Assembly (NCBI GenBank): GCA_033725935.1 | Contig: MU867091.1 | Coordinates: forward strand, 372,001-436,000 | Reading direction: 5' to 3' | Origin: Cladorrhinum sp. PSN259 | Lineage: Eukaryota; Ascomycota; Sordariomycetes; Sordariales; Podosporaceae | Length of the DNA: 64,000 nt | Shown: in pieces, positions 45,682 through 55,644 of the stretch | Position numbering within the stretch: position 1 is the stretch's first letter | Layout of the letters: every line of letters begins with the position of its first letter | Notes under the pieces: model-generated | What the model was told of the DNA's origin: nothing | Databases searched by the model: none | Seen by the model: only the letters and a program-made list of their open reading frames with translations | Position numbers and translations under genes: made by a program

Positions 45682-47283
45682 ATGGCTTTACCATCTTCAC
45701 CTTCCAGCTTGACCGACTTTCTCGCACCTCTATCCATCGATGCCAATACGGTCTTCTCCCTCTCCCAGAAATTTACTTCGGCGTTTCGCAAACTCGCTGC
45801 CGGATCTGAAACCCAATTCTTGCCTACGCCCATTACCGAGTCCATTCTACGGGCATTCTCTTCTAGGTCCAGCACCATTCAAAATCATGGCCGGTAAATT
45901 TAAAACCCCCCCCCCCCCCCCCCTTCCCATCACCACGCATCCATTACTAACAACATATTTCATCCAGATACCTAGCAATAGACATGTAACCCCCCCCCCC
46001 CTGTGCATTTCCCCTAACCCTCGCCAGTAATTATACTAACACAACCCAATCCAATCAGAGGAGGCACAAACCTCCGTCTTGCCTTTGTCCAACCCTCCTC
46101 ACCATCCTCATCTGGATCCAACAGGCGACCAACACTCCAAAATCACACCTCCCACCCTTTCCCGGCTCACCTGAAATCATCCCCCGAACTTTTGTTTTCG
46201 TGGATAGGCTCCCACATCGCAGACATGATCATCTCCTCCTCTCCACAAGAATCTATTTCAGGTTCGGGTGATCAGGATGACCAAACGACAATACCGATAG
46301 GAATAGCATTCAGTTTCCCCATGGCACAGACTTCTTTATCTACGGCCAGGATAATGCAGATGGGAAAGGGGTTCCTGTCTTCTTCTTCGGGTTCGACGGA
46401 CTTGGGAAGGTTACTGAAGGCCGGGTATGAGGTGCACAGGACTCAAAAAGGGATCATGCCGGGGATTGAGGTGGTGGCTATTTTGAATGATGCTGTCGCT
46501 ACGTATGTTACGGCAGGTAGCATGTATGGTGGTGGTGGGGCAGAAGAAAAGAAGAAAAAAGCGGTCATGGGATTGATTGTTGGGACTGGGTGTAATGCTA
46601 CTGTTCCTGTTGGGGTGGAATTACTGGGGGGTAAGATGGGTGTGGTTGAAACGCGTGAGGGTGAGGGTGAAGAAGGTGAGAAGGTGGTGGTTAATACGGA
46701 GTGGAGCATAAATGGGACTTTGGCACCGCTAAGAGAGGAAAGGCTGATCACGAGGTGGGATGAGGAGCTCGATAGGGAGGGGGAGGTTCCTGGATTTCAG
46801 CCTTTGGAGTACATGACTGGTGGAAGATACTTGGGGGAGCTGGTACGGTTGGTTTACGTGGATTGGATGGGAGCAAAGGGTGAGGAGGTGCCAGAGAGGT
46901 TTAGAACGAGGTATGAGGTTACGAGTGATGAGTTGAGTAGAGGGCGGGAGTTGACGAAAGAGGTGGAGGAGATTGTGCTGGCTGTTCAGAGGAGGGCGGC
47001 GGGGATTGTTGCTGCTGCTACTGTTGGGTTGTTGAGGTTTGCTGGGGAGTTGCCTCCTCAGGACAATCAAGGGGAAGAGGAGCTGGTTGTTGGGTATACT
47101 GGAGGGTGTATTGAGCACTTCCAGAATTATTTGGGTGATACACAGAGGTTTATTGATGAGATTTTGGAGATGGAGTATGGCATTGATGGAAGGGTGAGGG
47201 TTGTCCTGAGACCTTGTCATGATGGGGGAATTATAGGTGCTGGTGTTTTGGCGGGTGCTGCTTTGGCTGAGAGGAATTCATGA
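45682..47283 (+). CDS. Divergent hexokinase-family sugar kinase with microexon
   Basis: Three exons (45682-45893, 45968-45985, 46059-47283) give 484 aa. The middle exon is only 18 nt, and joined in frame it makes GRYLAIDIGGTNLRLAFV, the phosphate-1 loop of hexokinases. Other motifs: FSFPMAQ...GKGF in place of the usual TKGF; VAILNDAVAT, where the catalytic Asp is kept but the following Thr is Ala; GLIVGTGCNATV (phosphate 2); VVNTEW; and PGFQPLEYMTGGRYLGELVR. The adenosine motif is weak (GYTGG). The usual function is phosphorylation of hexoses at C6. The replaced Thr residues suggest an altered substrate (an N-acetylglucosamine kinase-type paralogue is one possibility) or a regulatory paralogue; the sequence cannot settle this. 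Confidence 0.88.
45906..45923 (+). repeat. C-tract in intron 1 of the hexokinase-like gene (about C18)
   Basis: About eighteen C residues begin 12 nt after the intron 1 donor. A second tract of about twelve C residues (45990-46001) begins 4 nt after the donor of intron 2. The 18-nt microexon lies between them. Confidence 0.8.
45990..46001 (+). repeat. C-tract in intron 2 of the hexokinase-like gene (about C12)
   Basis: The run of C residues directly follows the GTAA donor of the intron that leaves the microexon. See the entry for the tract in intron 1. Confidence 0.8.
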
Positions 47284-47784
47284 TGGAAAATACCCGATTG
47301 GTTACTGAATGAATTGTATGTTATCATTTAGATTTTTATGGGTTAATTGGTGTATCTCTACGTTTGTAGATTTCATCGGGTAACACATCCAATTGTTAGT
47401 GAGACTGTCAGTGACGGCGTCTCGCCGGTGAAGGAAGTCTCGATGCAGCGACAAATTAGTGTGCATGACACATGTTGAGCGCCACCTTTCAAGGGATAAT
47501 TTCATCACCCTGATTGGCCAATTCACGCGACAAGACATTTGACAGCCGTCTCGAAACGGCCTGCCAATCCGGGTTACTGAGTTCAGTCACTTCAATCTAA
47601 AGCCAAGCAGAAAGGATCACGGCGCAGCAGCGAGCATCGGAGTTTGTGTAAAGACATGGGTATTGCGGGAGGGACCGTTCACTAAATTAAAAGGTAGCGG
47701 GGGACCTATCATCATCAGTTTGCTCTCTCACCTCTGATATTTTGACTTTCTCACAAATCTCACCGACAGTTTTGAGACAGCAAA
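47284..47784. promoter_or_regulatory. Tandem intergenic region kinase / MFS transporter
   Basis: About 500 bp with the kinase 3' UTR and the transporter promoter. Pyrimidine-rich leader at 47700-47780. Nothing else is noted. Confidence 0.4.
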
Positions 47785-49913
47785 ATGCCCGAATCAACTT
47801 TAGATACTCCACAACCTCCAATCATCACCACCACAGAACCTCATGAAGAATCGCGTGGGAGACAACTTGAACCCGTATCGCAAGATGGCCACTACCACGA
47901 CCATGCTACCGCAGCCTCATCATCCTCCGCAACCAACACCCCAGTCAGCAATGAAGAAGGCTCACCGATAGAAGCCAACGAATTCGACCTGATGCTTTCT
48001 CGTTCATTACCTTCCAGCTCCTTCTGCGCCCTCGATGCCGAACCAGTAGAGTACAGCATGCTACGCAACACCAGCCGAAGCCGACGACCATCCCGTCCTA
48101 CCCGACGACAACAGCGAAAGGCATCATCGGGAGTTTCCCCATTTTCTGGTGGCAGAAGAGCATCAAGTACCAGCAAGATACCCACGGCGATAACAGACGA
48201 AGAAACGCCCCTCCTCTCACCACCATCACCATCCGAATCCTCAAATCAAGATGGTCTGCCCCAAGACCAAGGAGGACACCAATTCCTCTCCGGCCTCACA
48301 CCAGCACGCTTCTGGCTCCTCTTCTCCCAGATTTTGATCACCTACTTTGTAGCCTGCTTCGACGGCACCATAATGGCTTCTTCTCATCCAGTCATAACCA
48401 GCTACTTTGGCAGCTCAAACGCTGCTTCTTGGTTGTCTACCGCCTTTCTTCTCACCTCAACAAGCTTTCAACCTCTCGTGGGCGGTTTATCAGACAGCAT
48501 AGGTCGGAAGAACCCATACTTACTAATGACATTCATCTTCATGCTCGCAACGGTATGGTGCGCCCTAGCGCAGAGCATGACAAGCTTCATCATGGCAAGG
48601 GCTGCATGCGGATTAGGTGCAGGCGGTATGATGACACTAGCCAGCATCATAATAAGCGATGTGGTCCCCATTGAGATCAGAGGAACGTATCAGAGTTATA
48701 TTAATATTACTTATGGTGTCGGAGCAATGTCTGGTGCCGCGCTGGGAGGGGCCATGGCTGATTACTTGGGATGGAGGTGGGAGTTTGGAGTGCAGGTACC
48801 GATCATTCTAGCTTGTTTGGTGATCGCGGCTTGGGTTGTCCCAGCTGATTTGGGGTTGCATGGAAAGAAGAGGCAGACGCTTGGAGAAGCAATGAGGACG
48901 TTTGACTTTAAGGGGAGCGCGTTGATGAGTAGCAGTGTTACGGCGTTGATTTTAGGGCTGAGTATGGGTGGGAATATTTATCCTTGTGAGTGTTTTATTT
49001 CTAAATCAGGAAAGGGATCTCTTACTAATCTGATCAATAGGGTCCCATCCAGTTGTGGTCTTCTCGCTGAGTTTCTTTGCCGTATTCTTCCCGGTTTTTC
49101 TTTGGGTTGAGACACGGGCTGTCAAGCCTATCATGCCGGTTCATCTAATCGTCAAGTCACCTCATCTGAACCTGATTTTTGGTAATCATATTGCTGCGTT
49201 TTTATCAAATGCGGTCTTGTTCAACGTGTAAGTATCTCATATCTGCCCTGATGGAACATCTGCTGACTATATCCAGGCCCCTCTTCTTCCAAGGAGTCCT
49301 CCTGACCAGTGCAACCACCTCAGGCTTCCGCCTCGTCATCTGCTCCGCGGTTGCTTCAGTTTGCGGCACCGCTACAGGTTTTCTTATCACATGGTCTCGT
49401 CACATGAAATGGTCTTTGGTCATGGGTGCAGCTTGCACTCTTACCGGCACGATCGTCCTCTCCTCCATGCAACGCGGTTGGCCTGCTCTGATATATATGC
49501 TATGCCTGGTTCCCACCGCATCAGGACAAGGTTTCCAATTCCCTGGCACATTCATCAGCATTCTGGCAGTCTCTGAGCAACAAAAGCAAGCAGTCGTTAC
49601 CAGCACCTTGGTTCTTTGGAGAAGCTTGGGCCAGGTGTTGGGCGTGTCTGTCAGCTCGCTTGTGCTACAGAACGCTCTGTGGCATTATCTGCAGATTTTC
49701 GTTGAAGGGCCTGATAAGGAGCAAATTGTGGAAGTAGCGAGGAAGTCGGTTGAGGCTATACGGAAGTTGGATCCCGTTTATAGGGAGCAGGTCGTGCAGG
49801 GGTATGAGGCTGCGTTGAGGGTGACGTTTTTGAGTTGTTCAGTTTTGGCCTTGATTAATCTGTTATTGGTGGCTGCTGTCAAGCTGCCCAAGTTGGGGAG
49901 TAAGAAGAAGTGA
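47785..49913 (+). CDS. MFS transporter, DHA2-like (drug exporter or vacuolar amino acid type)
   Basis: Three exons (47785-48985, 49041-49227, 49277-49913) give 674 aa. The introns are 55 and 49 bp, and each join restores hydrophobic helices (NIYPWSHPVVVFSLSFF; NAVLFNVPLFFQGVLL). A hydrophilic N-terminal tail of about 165 residues, Ser/Arg-rich, precedes about 14 helices. Motif A GGLSDSIGRKNPYLLM follows helix 2, and CFDGTIMASSHPVITSYFG in helix 1 matches motif D1 of DHA2 exporters. The acidic and Ser-rich tail plus the FDGTIM helix resemble fungal Fnx1/Vba vacuolar basic amino acid transporters as well as multidrug exporters; I cannot choose between them. It follows the kinase gene in tandem. 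Confidence 0.9.
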
Positions 49914-50505
49914 GGGCCCAAAGGGATGATGGATGATAATGTTTTTTGAGGCTTTTGATACGAGTTTTCTGTAGCCACTTTTTCTGAGTATTATCCGTGT
50001 AGCTAAGACTTCATTAATACAAATTTGAATACTGTTAATGCATATATGCTATCAGTACTCACTTACGTATTTCATATCTCCTTCGCCTCTTCCCACTTTA
50101 TCTTCTCATGAGTTTATCACAGACCTGTTTATCCCATCCCTAACATATTACTCCGAATAAACTGTACAACTTTCAAGCTAACGCCAAGCCCAATCCATCG
50201 ATCGGACTAACCCCACAGAACCCCTGCTGCTGGCTTGGCTGCATTAAGCTTCTTTGAGTCTTCCGAACTTTCTGCTTTCTGATCCATCCAATCCCACCCC
50301 AAACTCTTTTCGCCAAGACAAGACTTGCAAACGCAACACTGCATTTGCACCGCCACGCCGTCACCTGCCACTCCTTGTGTGTATGTGTGTGTTGAGTTGT
50401 GTTTGTTGTTGTACCAAAATCCAAAACACCAACAACCAACGGCCATCCCAGCAAATCTCAACTTCAACATCTTCTTGACAACAAAAAACAGAAGAGGAAC
50501 GAGCG
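49914..50505. promoter_or_regulatory. Tandem intergenic region MFS / GILT-like
   Basis: About 590 bp: AT-rich 3' flank of the transporter, then a C/A-rich leader with a short TGTGTG run (50378-50395). No genes. Confidence 0.4.
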
Positions 50506-51631
50506 ATGGACCCAGAGAAAAAAAAACCCGGCATGCCGCTCATCCCTCCCCGACGAGGCCTATCGCCCTTCCGCTTGCTCGTCGCGACCGGGTATCTTGC
50601 ACTGATGGGACTCTTGTACTGTTATTTTCATCCTGTTCATAGAGGAGGAGGAGGAGGAGGAGGATGTCCGCACGATACTGGGTCGAATTATCATCCTGCG
50701 CAACCAACGAGCAATAATAAAGTGGTTGTTATCGAGGAAACAAGAGAACTGGTACCGCTCGAGGCGCATATAATGAGCAAGTGTCCTGATGCCAAGGTAC
50801 GTACTTTACTCTCCCAGGTTGCGTTTGGTGTGTGAGCAAGCAAAAGCTGATATAGAGACGGAAAAAACAATAGGACTGCCTCCGCGAACTTGTGTTGCCT
50901 ACGATGCAAAAAGCTTACAACAAAGTCAACTTTACGCTTTCATTCATTGGAACGTACGTTTTCTACCTACCTCCCCGAAAAAATCACTTCTTGCGCAACC
51001 CCACCCACCCCCTTTTCGCAAACTGACGCAAATAATGATAATTAGACCAACGGATCACGATGACGGTGTGGCGTGCAAGCATGGACCTCAGGAGTGTAAG
51101 TAACAGTGTTTGCGCTACCCACCCCTAAAACGACACCCTAGGTTACGCACATAGCAGAAGGCTAATACTTTGTATCACAGGCCTAGGAAACATCATCGAG
51201 CTCTGCGCCCAAAAGTTATATCCCGACCCAAAGATCTACCTCGGTTTCACAATGTGTCTCACAAAGGACTATCGTCACATTCCCCAGCGCGAGCTGATTG
51301 AGGACTGCGCTCTCGAACACGCTGTGAACTTTGACGAGTTGAACGAGTGCGCAACGAAGGATGATGGAGCTTTCGGTATGGGAATGCTCAGGAAGAGTGT
51401 GAAGCGGACTGCAGAGGTATGTGTTTGCCTCCAGTCATCTCCCTCCTTCTATGATTTGTCTAACCCCTCTGTTTCTTCAAGGCCGGCGTCACAAAAAGCT
51501 GCACAGTAAGACTCAACGACGAAATCTACTGCATCCGCGACAATGCGCAATGGACCGACTGTCCCCAGGGATCCAAACCCAATGATCTCGTCATAGCCAT
51601 CGAGAAGCTTTACTACCACGGAAACAACTAA
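50506..51631 (+). CDS. GILT-like thiol reductase family protein, membrane-anchored
   Basis: Five exons (50506-50796, 50874-50953, 51046-51095, 51181-51416, 51482-51631) give 268 aa. A signal anchor lies near residues 21-41 (PFRLLVATGYLALMGLLYCYF), followed by a Gly run encoded by GGA repeats. The GILT signature C-x-H-G-x2-E-C-x2-N-x4-C is present exactly as CKHGPQECLGNIIELC, assembled across an intron. The redox site differs: instead of CxxC near the start of the domain it has CPDAKDC (Cys93, Cys99; spacing C-x5-C). GILT enzymes reduce disulfides in the lysosome of animals; the fungal role is not established. Further cysteines in the C-terminal half could form structural disulfides. The gene ends in an antiparallel overlap with dcs1. 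Confidence 0.87.
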
Positions 51632-52688
51632 TTAACTTCTTCTCCTGCTTCTTTCTCGGCTTCCTTAAGCGGCCCAAACACATTCTGCCACAAATCGCTA
51701 GCCTCACCCAGTGTATAACCCAACGTCGCGCTCTCCATGCCGTTCTCCTCGTCTCCTCCCATTGTTTCGAGTTGTCCGATGATCATGTCCAACCCAACTG
51801 CCTTCCCCGTCGCCTGGGTCGCCCCAGCTTCAAGCTGAACATGCACGACGTGTACGTGAAAATGATAATAAGTCGGCTGGTAGTGGACGTACAGCTTTAG
51901 TTGGTCCTGTTCAATCTCGGGGTAAACCTTGGTCGTCGCTTCTAGAAACTTGGACTTCATGTGTTTCAGCCATGTGATGTGTTTTTTCTTTAGGTCTCGC
52001 AATGACCAGATGTCGCGCCGCTCGACTAGGCCGAGTAAGTGGAGAGCTTCGAGGGTTTTGCGGTCCCAGTTCAGGTCTGGTAGGAGTAGGAAACCTTCGA
52101 CGGGGTCGGATAAGTATGGGGTTCGGTGGATGACATCTGAGGCTTCTGATTTCCCCGAGAGGATGTTGAAGACCCAGTCTAGGTGACCTGCTTCCCGCTG
52201 GGCTTGGATGTACGGTTTCACGTGTTCCAGATAGAGGGAAGGTGTCTCGGTTACGTATCGGACTGGCTGTTTGGAGTACTTTTTGATGTGTTTGGCGTTG
52301 CAGGGGTGGATTAGGTTTATTTTGAGATCATGATCGGGATTTGAGGAGGAGAAGGGAGGGGAGTTGGCGAGGTACCAGTGGTAAATGTCGTTTGCGCCCA
52401 GGTTGCGGAGGGAGAGTAAGGTTGTTGGGATTGAGGCGAGGGTTGAGGGGGATGAAGGGAAAGGGGCGCGTTCGATTATTAGGAGGGCGGGGAGGGAGTT
52501 GATCTCGCCTAGGAGAGAGACGCGGCGGCCTGCTTGGTCTGGAGGGGAGGTTAAATATGAGATTGAGGCCCAACAGGTGGGAAAGGTGGAAAGGGATGGG
52601 ATGGGGAAGGCGAACCTTGGTTGAGGACTCGTTCGAGCTTGAATTGTGGCACTAGGGCCTCGGCTTTGGCTTTTACTTCGTCTGCCAT
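51628..52688 (-). CDS. dcs1: Scavenger mRNA-decapping enzyme DcpS (Dcs1)
   Basis: Two exons (52688-52616, 52538-51628) give 327 aa. The intron is 77 bp with a GTTCGC donor, weaker than usual, and a CTCCAG acceptor. The join reads VLNQDQAGRRVSLLGE. The HIT-family triad YYHFHVHV has His250, His252 and His254, and is preceded by YVHYQPT; KKYSKQPVRYV and HPCNAKHIKKYS are substrate-binding segments of DcpS. The enzyme hydrolyses short capped RNA fragments (m7GpppN) left by 3'-to-5' decay, releasing m7GMP. It is convergent with the GILT-like gene: the two stop codons overlap. Confidence 0.93.
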
Positions 52689-55644
52689 TGTTTTGTGGTT
52701 TTTTGTGGCTATGGGATTGTTTCTCCGGTGTTTTGTTTAATAAAGAAGTTTACTTGTGAATAAGTTGTTGATACTAGAAATTGGAATCTGAAGAACCCCG
52801 CCCTTGTTGACCCCGCAACTCCACTGCTGTCAGGGCGGATCGAGGATGGCAGGGATCTCCCATCTTGTGATAAATGATGACAGGGGTGTTAATAGTTAAC
52901 CTCCAACTTCGATGACCTTCATCTACATGTAGGCCTCATAAACCTAGGCTTTGCTATCGAAGAGAACGTCCAGTTACGACAGTATCTCTGAAAATGGGAT
53001 CATGGTGGTGGTGGTGGATGCTAAGCATGTGCGGCTGGTAAAATCGGGCGACTACACTCGATGCCCTTTATAATTGACGACGGCACAAAGCCAGATACCT
53101 ATCAGGAAACAAACACAGGCACTTGGTGCAGCGGTTACAGCGCAGCGCAATGTGGCCTGGGCTCGTCGAGTCGTCACAGGGCAAGCCTCCCTGTTCGATT
53201 CCTTGATGGGAAGCTGGGTACTCCTAGTGAACCTTGAGGTGGAATTCCTCTTGGGGAAGGACCTTTTTGCCATTTTTTATTTATTTATTTCTATTCTATT
53301 TCCAATGATGTTCGTTCCATTGTGAGTAGACGCGAGATAGTAATTAGCGTTCATGAAGCAATCGGAAAGGCCTATCTACCTGGAAAGATAGCAATCATAG
53401 CAGGTTAGACTCACTGAGAAGAGCGGGTAGTTTCACGATGATTGTGTTCATCGATTTAGGGAATAATCCATATAATCGAGGCTTAGACGGGAATTAGATC
53501 TCCCCATTCTGTCATTATAACCACCGGTCGAGACCATGAGATCAACCTTCCACATCCGCTTCATCCTCCAATTCAGATCGAGATCAGATCTCCAATCCCC
53601 CCACATCCCACATAACCCACGATCTTATGTACAGTACATTGCCTATGTACCCTACGATCAATAAACACGTGCGGGCCCCGGAATTTCCGGCACAACTTAT
53701 CCTTCCGTCCAGATATCTACTCTCTGCCACATGGCCACGTAGTATTCCATTTGCAACAAACCAACACAATATCACCCTCTCCTCCCCAGGTGCATACCTA
53801 ACGTGCGTGCATGAACCCCAGTTTTTTTAAAAAAAAAAAAAGGAAATCGTAAAACGATCCATTCAACTGCCCTTGTTCATTTTTTGGGGGGGTTCTTTTA
53901 GTCTTTTTTTCGCTCAGAACACTACCTGCCGATAACATGCCATTTCCTCCGTCCTTGCAGCGGCTAATTTTTCCTTATACGACTACTACTCTACATACAT
54001 GTATGTACACGTACTGCCGACTGCATTAGCATAACATCCGTTACATCCACGGAGCTTTTGCTTTGCTTGCTTGCTTTGCTTGCCTGAGAGTTTCAATGCA
54101 AGGTACTTTCCACAAACAAACAACAACAAAATACGACTCTACCTTGAGGAGAAAGAGGAGAAAAAGACACAAAGAAACAAATTTTTTTTTTCTTGACCGC
54201 TTCTTGCAAAGTTGTTCTGAACTGAACTTTGCATGACTCTTGTACTACATCAGATTACGAATCATCATGATTCAAGATTACCTTTTTTTTGCCTGAATTG
54301 TTGACGTGAACACGAACTTATTCGGTCCGTTTTTCTTGGGAGGTTTTAACGCCTCTCACAATCAATCAATCATTCATCAAGGTTTTTGACATTCCTCTCT
54401 TTTTTTTTTTTTTTTTTAGTCTGTATACAGATTTAATGGAAACAAAATACCATCTTCACACTATGGAACAACCTTTGTCCCAGATCCTTTCATCTCTTCC
54501 AGAAATGTTTGTATGTGACTGCGCCGCAAAACTATCGAAAATCCCCAGAGTTAAATTAAAAAAAGTTCCAAATCATGCTTCCAGAACAAAAGAAATGGGT
54601 TTCTGGAAGGAATCGGTAGAATCAACGCGTATGTAGCTGAGCCACTGGCTTGCAGTTCTGTTCCAATGCATTCCCATCCATTCATTCCGTTCTATTGATT
54701 CCTTCTAGGCATCTTTCCTCAGTTCCAACTCTCTGTGCCTCCCAGTTACGGATCACATTCCTCATCATTAGAAAAATCGGAACAAGGTCGGAAAAAAGAT
54801 CACGCAGGGTAAAAAATATGGCACAGTTCAATGTGATTGATCGGTTTTACTGATTCTGGTTTCTTTCGTCATTTCGTCGACTTCATCTGGATAACTTCAT
54901 GGAAAATACAGAATAGTGGAGGATCGTAGGAAGGCAGGAGATAGTGGAACGTAAAACAAAAAAGTAGTTGGTTGATTTAATTATATATGATATATGGCAT
55001 TTTTTTTCTTGTTCCCTTTCCTCCCACTCTGGCAACAAAAAATCCGGGGTATGTAAGAAAAGAATAGACTTTGAGAAAAGACAGAAATGAGCAAAAACAG
55101 TGTTCCCAAAACTTTTCCCCTCGATGGAATCCTAGACTTGCAGTAGATGCATAGAAAGCCAGTTAAACTCGCTCGCTGACGTCAACGCACATGATGGTGT
55201 GAGTGTTTGAGAACGATGATAGCGATAGTGCGTGGTGGTATGTTGTGTCTGTGTGTCTCTGTTGTAGAGATGCATGCGCTGTGTGTGAGTGTGACTGGGG
55301 GAAGTAAACTCCAAAACGCTATGCCGATGAATGCTGCTTTCGGTCGGTCAAGACCTTCCTCTCTCTCTGTAATTGTAGTTGTAGTGTGATACTGCAAGTT
55401 GTAGTTGCTGACAATGTCGATGTGGTGCCCGCCATACTTCTGTTTGACTCTCATATTCCTCCCTCTCCATGCCGGGCGTGATCCTGGCTTCTGCTCTGAT
55501 CCCCTTCCTCAGTCATTGTCAACCTAGTTGCCACCCTTCAAGCATCAAAATCGTCCAATGTCAATACCCAGTGGAACCCTTTCCCCGCGTGGCAACGTGG
55601 AGTCCTCATCCGAACCCCAACTTATCCGCTTCCCCAGACGCACG
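52689..55644. other. AT-rich intergenic stretch
   Basis: About 3 kb with no supported gene. It has long T-runs (around 54182-54191, 54401-54418), a tRNA-like A-box/B-box pair at 53124-53202 (listed separately) and simple repeats such as GGT near 53003. Short frames are without motifs. Confidence 0.45.
53124..53202 (+). other. tRNA-like A-box and B-box pair (possible tRNA-derived SINE or relic)
   Basis: TGGTGCAGCGG (53124-53134) matches the RNA polymerase III A box and GTTCGATTCC (53193-53202) matches the B box. The start-to-start spacing is 69 nt. A cloverleaf does not fold: the T stem and acceptor stem lack complementary partners, so this is not an intact tRNA gene. About 80 nt further the sequence turns into a TTTATTTATTTATTT tail, which fits a tRNA-derived SINE. 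I cannot see target-site duplications. Confidence 0.3.

Noticed and set aside
53124..53202. An intact tRNA gene
   Set aside because: A- and B-box look right but T stem and acceptor stem do not pair; retained only as a tRNA-like relic.
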